Shown here: positions 25,341 to 33,143 of the stretch, piece by piece | How positions within the stretch are numbered: position 1 is the stretch's first letter | How the letters are laid out: each line of letters opens with the position of its first letter | Assembly: GCF_001435095.1 (NCBI RefSeq) | Contig: NZ_AZFC01000015.1 | Span: forward strand, 325,393 to 389,392 | Direction: 5' to 3' | DNA: 64,000 nucleotides | From: Levilactobacillus spicheri DSM 15429 | GTDB lineage: Bacteria > Bacillota > Bacilli > Lactobacillales > Lactobacillaceae | Translations under genes and position numbers: made by a program | The notes under the pieces: model-generated | The model's database searches: none | What the model saw: only the letters and a program-made list of their open reading frames with translations | What the model was told of the DNA's origin: nothing

Positions 25341-25710
25341 GAGAAAACCTCCTTAAATTTGGGTACGTAAATAGGATAACGAAGCGATGTAAAAGAATGG
25401 TTGATATCGCGTAATAGTTCGATGGCTAAGATATTTATCTGATTTTGAAAACGATTATTTATAGTTATCATAATAAATGCATGTGGAAACTGGCATGGAT
25501 TGCGTCCCAAAACGGGTCTCATCAAAAAATAATCTAAAAATTTTAACGAAATTTTCGTAATGGGTTTCATAGTTGTTAGACATGGAAAGAAACCATTTTC
25601 AAAAAACGTGGTTGGTAGCGTTATTAGCTTAACCATAGGGTTCGCGGGCGTTTTCAAGGGTCCTTAATCGTGCTAAACTACAGATACTTTAGAGAGACGG
25701 GGTGATCACG
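25341..25710. other. AT-rich intergenic stretch, no gene supported
   Basis: Lower GC than the surroundings; it holds the promoter and the AAGGAGGTTTTC ribosome site of the repeat-protein gene on the minus strand. A 106-codon minus-strand frame exists but has no start signals or recognisable protein character. Confidence 0.6.
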
Positions 25711-26124
25711 ATGACTTTTGATTGGCGCTATGCGTTCCATTCCTTTTGGTTTTTAATGACTTACATGATTTTACTCAGCATGGCTAGTTTCGTGGGCCAG
25801 GGACAGTCTATCCAGCTGGTCCTTGGGGGCATTGGTGCCTTAATGGTCGTGGACGCCCTGTTTACCCATAACTATCCGTACTTCAACCGAATCGACCGGC
25901 AAGGGTTCGACATCGTGGCCAGTGGCTGCGGGTTAGCCCTGATGACGATTATCGCCGTGAACCTGAGTACCGCTTGGCCGAGTGCCGTGTGGGGCTTGAT
26001 CATCTTTAGCTTAGCGGCTTTAGGTGGGACAATCGACGGTCACTTGGTTCGGCCGACCCAATTGGGTCCAGGCCAAACGCGGCAAGAGCTTCGCAAGAAG
26101 GCCGAATTAGTCAAAGAAAATTAG
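25711..26124 (+). CDS. Small four-helix membrane protein, paralogue 2
   Basis: A 137-residue paralogue of the protein at 23675: it opens MTFDWRYAFHSFWFLMTYMI, keeps FTHNYPYFNRIDRQG and GGTIDGHLVRPTQLGPGQTRQEL, and has four hydrophobic segments. ATG 25711 is chosen over GTG 25702 by comparison with paralogue 1. The strict conservation of the first 18 residues and of the DRQG and GGTIDG loops marks the functional parts, but the family is not recognised. Confidence 0.75.
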   Translation: MTFDWRYAFHSFWFLMTYMILLSMASFVGQGQSIQLVLGGIGALMVVDALFTHNYPYFNRIDRQGFDIVASGCGLALMTIIAVNLSTAWPSAVWGLIIFSLAALGGTIDGHLVRPTQLGPGQTRQELRKKAELVKEN

Positions 26125-26137
26125 TGAACTTAGCATG

Positions 26138-26172
26138 AAGAGCCTGGGATGAACCGCCCCGGGCTCTTTTTT
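26138..26172 (+). terminator. Terminator after membrane paralogue 2
   Basis: AAGAGCCtGGG / CCCgGGCTCTT followed by T-run. Confidence 0.82.
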
Positions 26173-26202
26173 CATGCCGTTTTTGTCATGAGGACACAGA
26201 AA

Positions 26203-26241
26203 AACCGCCCGGCCAGTCAGTGGTCGGGCGGTTGGTTTTTT
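26203..26241. terminator. Terminator, mainly for the minus-strand hypothetical gene
   Basis: AACCGCCCG / CGGGCGGTT with a 13-nt loop and T-tracts on both strands. It lies just beyond the stop of the gene at 26262. Confidence 0.78.
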
Positions 26242-26261
26242 AGGATTGGGATGGGGCAGGG

Positions 26262-26510
26262 TTAGTTCGTGACGAACATCCAGTCGTAAGAGAGCAGCTG
26301 GTGAAACCGTTCACCGATGGGAACCCACAATTTGGCCTTGGCAATGTTGACCATGGTTTCCCAAAACAGGGGGTCCTTTCGTTCCTGGTCGCTCAGGTTG
26401 ACCGTGATGTACTGGCCAGCCTCCGTTTTCGCGATGACGTAGGGGTAGAACACCTTCGTGATCTGAGCGGGCGTAATCGTGTGGATGTGCGGGTTGTTGT
26501 CAATCAGCAT
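26262..26510 (-). CDS. Hypothetical cytoplasmic protein, 82 aa
   Basis: Starts MLIDNNPHIHTITPAQ; no signal peptide or membrane segment, a mixed Lys/Asp/Trp composition and the segment YPYVIAKTEAGQYITVNLSDQE. ATG 26510 follows AAAGGAAG by a good distance; an upstream in-frame TTG at 26528 lacks a site. It is downstream of the two-component genes but separated from them only by convergence of transcripts; it has its own ribosome site. Not recognised. Confidence 0.6.
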   Translation of the reverse strand: MLIDNNPHIHTITPAQITKVFYPYVIAKTEAGQYITVNLSDQERKDPLFWETMVNIAKAKLWVPIGERFHQLLSYDWMFVTN

Positions 26511-26600
26511 ATGAACGCTTCCTTTCAATTGATGAGCTCAGTATACCGTGAAAGGGTTGCGGAAGTCTTGGCGATTGGTTAAGGATTCCCTGAGAATTTC

Positions 26601-27965
26601 TTAGGATTTTGGAGGGGCCTGCAGGGTCACGGCAAAGACCGATCCCCGGGGCTGATTTTCGGTGACGGCAATTTGACCGTGGTTCAACTTGACCAATTGG
26701 GACACAATGGCCAGTCCCAGGCCGCTGCCCTCAATCTGGTTGGAGCGGGAGGCGTCGACCCGGTAGAACCGTTCAAAGATGTAGGTGCGGTCCTCAGCCG
26801 GGATGCCCGCCCCTTGGTCCGCGACCTGCAACGTCACGGTCTGGGCCGTCGTTATGAGACGAACCACGATGGGCTGGTCGGCCGGGGAGTACTTGTGCGC
26901 GTTGTCCAGCAGGGCGGTCAGAATTTGGTGCAGCATGTCGCTGTCCCCCAGCGCCATCACGGGTGTTTCCGGCGCCTCGAGGCTGAGCGGCTGGCTGACC
27001 AGCGGCTGGTAGTGGGCGACCACGCCGCGTGCCAGCTTGGCCACGTCGAGCGGTTGAAGGTCGACGTCGGCCCGGTCGGCCCGCGAGAGGTGGAGCAGGT
27101 TTTCAATCAGGTGTTGCATCCGCAACGACTCCTGGTCGATGAACCCCAGGGACTCGGGGATGACCTCGGGGTGCTGGTCCCCGCGCCGTTCAATCAGCTT
27201 GAGGTTGCCCCGAATCGTCGCGATGGGCGTCCGCAGTTCGTGGGAGGCGTCGGAGATAAACTGGCGCTCCCGCTGAAGTCGGTTGTTTTGGGCGGCCAAT
27301 AGCTGGTTGAAGTCCTCGGCCAATTGGTGAATCTCCACCGGTTCGGCCGGTTGGGGCAGCTTAGGCTGAGTCACCGCGGGGGTCGCCGCCGCCTGTTGGG
27401 CCGCCTGGGCCAATTCGATGGTCGGTTTACTGATACGGTTTGCCAGGCGCCGCACGAAGAGCAGGCCAATCAGGAGGCTCAGGCCGATGGCGATGATGAG
27501 GACCGCAATCAGCACGTGAAGATTCCCCAGCAGTACGTGCATGCCGATATAGAGCAGGTAGGTCCGCTGCCCAGTCTTCAGCGTCTCGGAGAAGTACAGC
27601 CCCATGTTTTTGATATAGATCAGGTGGGTAAAGGGCACGGACCAGGCCCCCGAGGTGTCGATTTTGCGGGCACCGGGGAGAAACGAGGTGGTCGATCCGT
27701 CGGCGTTCTTGATCAGGATAAAGGTGTTGTGGGAATTCAGACCGCTCCCCCGGTTGACCGTGAGCCAGTCGGCAAAATTACTGACCTGGGTGGTCTGCAG
27801 GTTGGCACTGAGTCGGGCGGCCTGTTCCTGGGCCCGGAAAAGTTGGTCGACCGTCAGGGTAATCGAGACCGTCAGGACAATGACCAGGCCAATCGTCAGG
27901 AGTAGGCTGGTGAAGGAGTGGCGAATAATATCCGCGTAGGAGCGGGGGGCTTGGGGAGCTTTCAT
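26601..27965 (-). CDS. Sensor histidine kinase (ArlS/CiaH-like)
   Basis: A 454-residue membrane kinase: TM1 about 17-39, an extracellular sensor loop of about 110 residues, TM2 about 150-171, HAMP-like linker with a Gln/Ala/Pro-rich stretch (183-210), HisKA with His242 in SDASHELRTPIATIRGN, then HATPase with N-box LLDNAHKYSP, G1 VADQGAGIP and G2 GSGLGLAIV. It phosphorylates the response regulator whose gene overlaps its start by 4 nt. The signal is unknown. Confidence 0.94.
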   Translation of the reverse strand: MKAPQAPRSYADIIRHSFTSLLLTIGLVIVLTVSITLTVDQLFRAQEQAARLSANLQTTQVSNFADWLTVNRGSGLNSHNTFILIKNADGSTTSFLPGARKIDTSGAWSVPFTHLIYIKNMGLYFSETLKTGQRTYLLYIGMHVLLGNLHVLIAVLIIAIGLSLLIGLLFVRRLANRISKPTIELAQAAQQAAATPAVTQPKLPQPAEPVEIHQLAEDFNQLLAAQNNRLQRERQFISDASHELRTPIATIRGNLKLIERRGDQHPEVIPESLGFIDQESLRMQHLIENLLHLSRADRADVDLQPLDVAKLARGVVAHYQPLVSQPLSLEAPETPVMALGDSDMLHQILTALLDNAHKYSPADQPIVVRLITTAQTVTLQVADQGAGIPAEDRTYIFERFYRVDASRSNQIEGSGLGLAIVSQLVKLNHGQIAVTENQPRGSVFAVTLQAPPKS

Positions 27966-28660
27966 TCATCATCATCCGCTTTCAGACTGTAGCCGACGCC
28001 CCGAATCGTGTGGAACAGGTTGGGGGTGTCGGCCGTGTCGATTTTATTCCGCAGGTAGCCGATGTACACGTCGACCACGTTCTGCTGACCCAAAAAGTCC
28101 ACGCCCCAGACGTTATCAAGGAGTTCGTCACGGGTGAAGACCTGGCCGGGGTGCCGCATTAAGAAGAGGAGCAGATCATATTCTCGTTGGGTCAGCTGGA
28201 TGCTGGTGTCACCGCGAGTGACCTGCCGGGTCTTGGTCACCAACGTCAGGTCGGCGATCCGGTAGGTCTGGTCCAGGCCGCTTTGGTGCGCGGCCCGGCG
28301 CTGGATGACCCGGATGCGGGCCAATAGCTCCTCGATTTCAAAGGGCTTCGTGATGTAGTCGTCGGCGCCGTTATCGAGGCCGGTGACCTTATCACCTAGG
28401 TAGTCACGCGCGGTCATCATGATCACGGGCAGGTCGTCGTGTTTTCGAATCCGACGTAAAACGGCCATGCCATCGATCTTAGGCAGCATCCAGTCGAGCA
28501 GAACCAGTAGCAGCTCGTCACGGTGTTCCTGGTACATGTCCCACGCGGCCTCGCCGTCGGCCGCAGTCAGAACGGTAAAGTCTTCAAAGGTGAGTTCCTT
28601 GGCCACGTAACTGGCCAGGCCCTCTTCGTCTTCAACTAATAGAATAGTATTTTTCATCAT
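27962..28660 (-). CDS. OmpR-family response regulator (ArlR-like)
   Basis: A 232-residue regulator: receiver domain with acidic EDEE (10-13), phospho-acceptor Asp56 in LLDWMLP, Thr/Lys switch residues (MMTARD, ITKPF), then a winged-helix DNA-binding domain ending TIRGVGYSLKADD. Start ATG 28660 (or the next ATG) follows AAGGAG. The 5' untranslated part holds a hairpin (28682-28722). The kinase gene overlaps the stop (ATGA). Confidence 0.95.
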   Translation of the reverse strand: MMKNTILLVEDEEGLASYVAKELTFEDFTVLTAADGEAAWDMYQEHRDELLLVLLDWMLPKIDGMAVLRRIRKHDDLPVIMMTARDYLGDKVTGLDNGADDYITKPFEIEELLARIRVIQRRAAHQSGLDQTYRIADLTLVTKTRQVTRGDTSIQLTQREYDLLLFLMRHPGQVFTRDELLDNVWGVDFLGQQNVVDVYIGYLRNKIDTADTPNLFHTIRGVGYSLKADDDE

Positions 28661-28889
28661 ACGAACAGTCTCCTTAGGGTGAAACGTGACGGGGGAAAAA
28701 CCCGGTACCGCCGCGTTTCGACTGAGATTCTTTCGGGGTTACCCGTATAGTAGCATACGGGGCTAAGTCAAAAATAAGAAATTCATATTTTAACCTTAAG
28801 TAAGGTTCAAGATTTAGCCGCTAAATGCATGGTATAACTAATACATCGAAAGCGCAAAGCTGATATGAATCCATTGAGGAGTGGTAGAT

Positions 28890-29177
28890 ATGACGAAATT
28901 AAACAACGTATTCAAAAAGGTTTTATTGGGAACGATGACGGTAACGACTTTGATGGCAACTTCCGCCGGTGCTTCGGCGGCCACCCGGACCACGGTTACG
29001 GCAGAACCCGTCCAGGCCACGGTGACACTGGATCAACGGCCAGTGGCCACGATGCAATTTAACCGGATCCACCTGAAGCGGACCAGCACCAAGGCCATCG
29101 CCAACCAGGTCCAAACGACCGTGGATGCCAGTGCCCTGAACCTTGACCAACAACACCGCGACCAACAGCTGAAATAA
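28890..29177 (+). CDS. Small secreted protein divergent from the two-component system
   Basis: A 95-residue protein starting MTKLNNVFKKVLLGTMT with a signal peptide (cleavage about SASA-A, residue 31) and a short, basic, Thr/Gln-rich mature part ending DQQHRDQQLK. GAGGAG lies before ATG 28890; GTG 28881 is less likely. It is transcribed away from the response-regulator gene across a shared AT-rich promoter region, so control by that regulator is plausible but inferred. No family recognised. Confidence 0.7.
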   Translation: MTKLNNVFKKVLLGTMTVTTLMATSAGASAATRTTVTAEPVQATVTLDQRPVATMQFNRIHLKRTSTKAIANQVQTTVDASALNLDQQHRDQQLK

Positions 29178-29243
29178 TGAAGTGACCCATTCTTCCCCCA
29201 AACGTTTCGCAAAAAAGTCTGCCTCATCAGCAGAATAGAAGCC

Positions 29244-29284
29244 AAAAAGCCCCACCACGTTGAGAGACCGCGGTGGGGCTTTTT
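29244..29284. terminator. Bidirectional terminator between small secreted gene and 33-aa peptide gene
   Basis: AAAAAGCCCCACC / GGTGGGGCTTTTT, perfect 13-bp stem with A and T tracts. Confidence 0.9.
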
Positions 29285-29298
29285 GAGTCCCCGTTCGC

Positions 29299-29400
29299 TT
29301 ACGACTTGTGGTTGAAGAAGTCGTTGAACAGGGAGAGCGGGGCCCAGAGCATGCCGAGCAGGACCAGGCCAACGAAAATTTCTTTAAGGATTTCTAGCAT
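29299..29400 (-). CDS. 33-residue single-helix membrane peptide (Fst-toxin-like?)
   Basis: Reading the minus strand from ATG 29400 gives a 33-residue peptide: MLEILKEIFVGLVLLGML..., one hydrophobic helix, ending FNDFFNHKS. TTGGAGGCGG lies 8 nt before the ATG, and the bidirectional terminator at 29244 ends it, so it has all signals of a gene. Length and the IFVGLVL core resemble Fst/Ldr type-I toxins, but the usual Pro before the Val-Gly is absent. A small housekeeping membrane peptide is an equal possibility. Confidence 0.6.
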   Translation of the reverse strand: MLEILKEIFVGLVLLGMLWAPLSLFNDFFNHKS

Positions 29401-29561
29401 GGAATGCCGCCTCCAATTCGGCTGACCTTTAGTGTACCGGAATGATGGCGTAAGTGGTAGACAGCCCCACCGCTCGCGTCAATTCAAGGAGGGACGACCA
29501 TCCAAAAACGCCCCACAGTCTCAATAACTGCGGAGCGCTGGTAGTGACGTGGTGGCTGATC

Positions 29562-30221
29562 CTATTGCAGCGCGGCGGCCTGTTGAACGGCCGTTTCGAT
29601 CGGCGTTTCGCCGTTGACCAGCGTGATGATCTGGTGGGGCAACGGGTGCCGTACTACCGCGGTGACCGTGGCGGCCACGTCGGCGCGGGTGATGCGCGTG
29701 TTGTCCGTCTTTTCGGGATTCAACGCAATTTTGCCCGTGGGCTCGTCATCGGTCAGGATGCCCGGCCGGACGATGGTGTAGGCCAGGTTGGTCCGGTGTT
29801 GGAGCCACTGGTCAGCGTAGTACTTCGCCACGTAGTAGGGCCGAATGCTGGAGTTGGCCCAGAATTCGCGGTCGTCGGTCCCCATGGCGCTGACGATAAT
29901 GAAGCGCTGAATGTGGGCCTCTTCGGTCGCGGTAATCGCTTTAATGGCCCCGTCGAGGTCGATGTTCAGGGTCATGTCGTCGCCGGTGCTGCCGCCGGAA
30001 CCGGCCGAGAAAACGACTGTGTCGATGCCGTGCATGGCGGGAACCATGGCGTCGGCCGAGCCCATCAGGTCGAACATGCGGGCCTGACCGCCCAGTTTAT
30101 CAATGGTGGCCGCCTGTTCGGCATTCCGAATGCCACCGAAGACGGTCTCCCCCGTTGCGGCGAGCTGCTGGACGATGCGTTGGCCCACTTGGCCGTGGGC
30201 GCCAATCACAAGTGTTGTCAT
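29562..30221 (-). CDS. NAD(P)-binding atypical SDR (NmrA/SDR_a5-like)
   Basis: A 219-residue Rossmann protein: glycine-rich GAHGQVGQRIV at the N-terminus, DTVVFSAGSGG, FIIVSAMGT, YYVAKYYADQWL (Tyr/Lys pair) and the RPGILTDDEPTGKI segment. Such proteins act as NAD(P)H-dependent reductases or redox sensors. A GGAGG site precedes ATG 30221. It is transcribed alone, divergent from the NDH-2 gene. Confidence 0.88.
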   Translation of the reverse strand: MTTLVIGAHGQVGQRIVQQLAATGETVFGGIRNAEQAATIDKLGGQARMFDLMGSADAMVPAMHGIDTVVFSAGSGGSTGDDMTLNIDLDGAIKAITATEEAHIQRFIIVSAMGTDDREFWANSSIRPYYVAKYYADQWLQHRTNLAYTIVRPGILTDDEPTGKIALNPEKTDNTRITRADVAATVTAVVRHPLPHQIITLVNGETPIETAVQQAAALQ

Positions 30222-30474
30222 GAAAAAAGAACCTCCTTAGATGGTGGTTAACGCCATGCCGGCATCCGTCACGTTCGAAACGAATCGGGGAGGCCCACAT
30301 CTTGTTAACTTAACTAATGTTCACCTTAAAGGTTTTGCGGGCACTTGTCAGCTAATGTGACTCTGAAGCAACTTTCGATGGTCGCGAAGGCCCTCAACGA
30401 TTTGTGAAGTAGATTGCGAACCGTTTTGGCTGGTTTTTCAAGTGATAAGCCGTATAATGGATTCAAAGATCCCA

Positions 30475-30567
30475 GATAGCTAGGTTGTCGCAGTTCCGAT
30501 GGGGGGACGGGCGATAAACGCCAAATTGAAAACGGTTTAATTTAGGCCAGTATCACGGCTAACTATC
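30475..30567 (+). promoter_or_regulatory. Structured leader of the NDH-2 gene
   Basis: TATAAT near 30443 starts a leader of about 150 nt. GATAGCTAG (30475-30483) and CTAACTATC (30559-30567) pair in 8 of 9 positions, enclosing about 75 nt with GATGGGGGGACGGGCGATAAACGCC. No known riboswitch core was recognised. Confidence 0.4.
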
Positions 30568-30602
30568 GGTGGGTGAACTTATCAGAAAAGGAGTCGTTAA
30601 TT

Positions 30603-31805
30603 ATGGCAACGATTTTAGTTCTAGGCGGTGGCTACGCGGGCATGCGGGCCATTAAATTCTTACAGCGGGAAGTTCCCAGCGACAATCAAATCATCTTAGT
30701 TGACAAGTCGGGGACCCATACCGAAAAGACCAACCTGCACGAGGTCGCGGCTGGGACCATCGCACCCGAGAAGATCACGTACGAGATCAACGACATCATT
30801 GGCAACCGGGTCACCTTCATTCGCGACACGGTCACGAACGTGGACGTGGACCAGAAGCAGGTGACGCTGGCGGACCACCAACCGATCACGTACGATTACC
30901 TGATCCTGGCGTTGGGCTTCCAGTCCGAAACCTTCGGCCTGAAGGGCGCGACCGAAAACGCGTTACCGATGGACGACCTGGCCACGTCGGAAGCCGTTTA
31001 CCAGCACCTGGAGAAGACCATCAAGGGTTACGCGGAGTCCAAAGACCCGAACGACCTGACCGTCGCCGTTTGTGGTGCCGGGTTCACGGGTATCGAGCTG
31101 CTGGGGGAACTGACGCAATCTCTGCCGAAGTTGCAAACGAAGTACAACACACCGGCTATCAAGCTGGTCTGCTTGGAACGGATGACCAGTATCCTGCCGA
31201 TGTTCGATAAGTCGCTGGGCGACTACGCGATGCGCTTTTTGGACAAGCACAACGTCGACATGCGGCTGGGTTCCAGCATCACGGAAATCAAGCCCAACGC
31301 GGTACTGTACACGGATGGTGACGACCAGGAACACGAGGTTCAGGCCAACACCATCGTCTGGACCGTGGGGGTCAGCGGGTCGCAGGTCATTGCGGATTCC
31401 GGCTTTGAGCAACGGCGGAACCGGGTCGTGGTCAACGACGACCTGTCCCTGAAGGATCATCCGGAAGTTTACATCGTGGGTGACGTGGCCGCGGTCATGG
31501 ATCCGGACAGCAACCGCCCTTACCCGACGACCGCGCAAATTGCGTTGGCGGCCGGGACCCAAGCGGCCAAGAACATTGGCCTGCAGTTACGTGGCCACGA
31601 GACGCGCAAGTTCGTCTACAAGTCTAGCGGAACCGTGGCATCGCTGAGTGACCGCGACGGGATCGGCGAGATCGGCAGTGGTAACCGGAAGGTCAAGGGG
31701 TACGTCGCCTCCGCCTTGAAGAAGATCATCACGGACCGTTCGTTGATGGAAAGCGCGCATCTGAGCACCGTCTTTGCCAAGGGGCGGTTCGACCTCTATC
31801 ATTAA
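30603..31805 (+). CDS. ndh: Type II NADH dehydrogenase (NDH-2)
   Basis: A 400-residue FAD enzyme that passes electrons from NADH to quinone at the membrane. FAD motif is VLGGGYAGMRAIKFL. ILVDKSGTHTEKTNLHEVAAGT and DYLILALGFQSETFG follow, then the NADH motif CGAGFTGIELLGELTQ and the second FAD block IYIVGDVAAVMDP. The C-terminal part (MESAHLSTVFAKGRFDLYH) is amphipathic, as in membrane-bound NDH-2. ATG 30603 follows AAAAGGAG. Useful for aerobic or haem-dependent NADH reoxidation. Confidence 0.92.
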   Translation: MATILVLGGGYAGMRAIKFLQREVPSDNQIILVDKSGTHTEKTNLHEVAAGTIAPEKITYEINDIIGNRVTFIRDTVTNVDVDQKQVTLADHQPITYDYLILALGFQSETFGLKGATENALPMDDLATSEAVYQHLEKTIKGYAESKDPNDLTVAVCGAGFTGIELLGELTQSLPKLQTKYNTPAIKLVCLERMTSILPMFDKSLGDYAMRFLDKHNVDMRLGSSITEIKPNAVLYTDGDDQEHEVQANTIVWTVGVSGSQVIADSGFEQRRNRVVVNDDLSLKDHPEVYIVGDVAAVMDPDSNRPYPTTAQIALAAGTQAAKNIGLQLRGHETRKFVYKSSGTVASLSDRDGIGEIGSGNRKVKGYVASALKKIITDRSLMESAHLSTVFAKGRFDLYH

Positions 31806-31818
31806 AAGTTTTTAAGAA

Positions 31819-31852
31819 AAAGCGGGTGGGCGGAGTAGCCTACCCGCTTTTC
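31819..31852 (+). terminator. Terminator after ndh
   Basis: AAAGCGGGTGGGC / GCCTACCCGCTTT, 6-nt loop, then TTCTC. Confidence 0.82.
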
Positions 31853-32078
31853 TCATGCTAAAATAGGTAAAACGGTCACAATGCCGAACTGGCTTCTTTT
31901 TGACGTGAATGGTTGGTGAGAAACCGGCGGCCATCTCTCATTTGGCGAATTTACCAAAATACGATAGAGTAAACGGTTAAAGCCGCACGTTTGACGTATT
32001 TTGGATAAAATTTTAGCTGAAAGGGACGATTTACAGGTTCATTGTGCGCAAAAGTGTCGTACAATAGAACGGGAGTTA

Positions 32079-32288
32079 TGCTATAATTAGGCCTATTCAA
32101 TGGCGTGCAACCACGCTATTTATTTACATACCGACTGCGCACCGGGTGAACGGTTTGCCGGGGAAGCACAGTCGTCGAGTAACGACACGTAGTCTGCTGA
32201 TAAAGTCAGTAGGGTCAGTGAACGAACGATCCAACACTTAAAAATTTGAGGTTTATAAAAAACTACGTGGATGATTGGAGGTATCACG
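32079..32288 (+). promoter_or_regulatory. Promoter and long structured leader of the TetR gene
   Basis: TATAAT lies near 32090, leaving about 190 nt before the ATG. The leader can form TAGCGTG-type and CGACTG / CAGTCG stems enclosing CCGG / CCGG (about 32130-32178). No short reading frame with a ribosome site and no known riboswitch core was found. Confidence 0.4.
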
Positions 32289-32855
32289 ATGGCGGCATCA
32301 GAAACTAAGGAACGAATTGCGGAGTCCTTGGCTTCGTTGTTGAACCACAATACGTTTGACAAGATAACGGTTCGGGAAATTGCGGACGAAGCGGAAGTAC
32401 ACCGTAAGACGTTTTATTATTACTTTGCGGATAAGTATGAGCTCCTGGCATTTGTGTACCAGCAGTTCATCGTCGCTGCCCCGCGGCACGATAAGCCAGT
32501 GACGATTACGCTGGAAAACTGGCGCCCCGAAACGATTCAGCTCTTGGAACGAATTGCGGATCACTCGAAGTTATTTCTTAATGCCTACCCCTACGATGAC
32601 GGGGTCTGGCGGCAGTCGACGAACGAGTTCGTCGCGGCCCGGTTATCCATCTTGCTGCACGCGATGCCCGAGTACCGGTACCTGAAGGAAGACGTGATCG
32701 ACACGTCTGCCGAGTTCATTGCGGCCGGGGCCATCGGAATCATCAACAAGTGGGCCAACGATAACTTCAAGGCCAGTCCGCGGACGGTCCTCGACCAGAT
32801 GACGACGGCCAACCGGCTGTTCAACGGGATTCTGGACCGCTGGAAATTGAGTTAA
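32289..32855 (+). CDS. TetR-family regulator (DhaS-like subgroup)
   Basis: A 188-residue regulator: N-terminal helix-turn-helix ITVREIADEAEVHRKTFYYYFADKYELL (about 30-57), then a helical ligand domain ending ANRLFNGILDRWKLS, like the lactobacillar TetR_C/DhaS group. ATG 32289 follows GGAGG; an upstream ATG at 32271 lies before the site. The downstream aldehyde dehydrogenase is on the same strand after about 290 nt and could be a target, which is inference. Confidence 0.9.
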   Translation: MAASETKERIAESLASLLNHNTFDKITVREIADEAEVHRKTFYYYFADKYELLAFVYQQFIVAAPRHDKPVTITLENWRPETIQLLERIADHSKLFLNAYPYDDGVWRQSTNEFVAARLSILLHAMPEYRYLKEDVIDTSAEFIAAGAIGIINKWANDNFKASPRTVLDQMTTANRLFNGILDRWKLS

Positions 32856-33143
32856 GCAACAGCGAAACGCTTCTCTGCGGAGGGGCGTTTTTTTGATGGG
32901 GTCCAATCGACCATGAGGGTGCTCCGACCGCCACTAAATTTTAAAAAATTGGTAGACCACTTCAACCGGTTGCACATTCGACGAAAGGTTGATTTACCGG
33001 CAACAGGGGATTCTTCACTAACTTTACTTGAATAAATCATCACAAGTAAACCACTGGTACTCCGCCGCTATAACGAGTATCATGCATAAATGTAAGAGGT
33101 TACATTGTGAACCGAGAATGTGTGACTTAGGAGGAACTCAACC

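Noticed and set aside
25337-25657. 106-codon minus-strand frame upstream of the repeat-protein gene
   Set aside because: It lies in the AT-rich promoter region, has no SD and no protein-like features.
28682-28722. GGTACCGCCGCG resembling a T-box antiterminator word upstream of the response regulator
   Set aside because: It is on the wrong strand for the gene, the full T-box core is absent, and on the gene's strand it is simply part of a hairpin.
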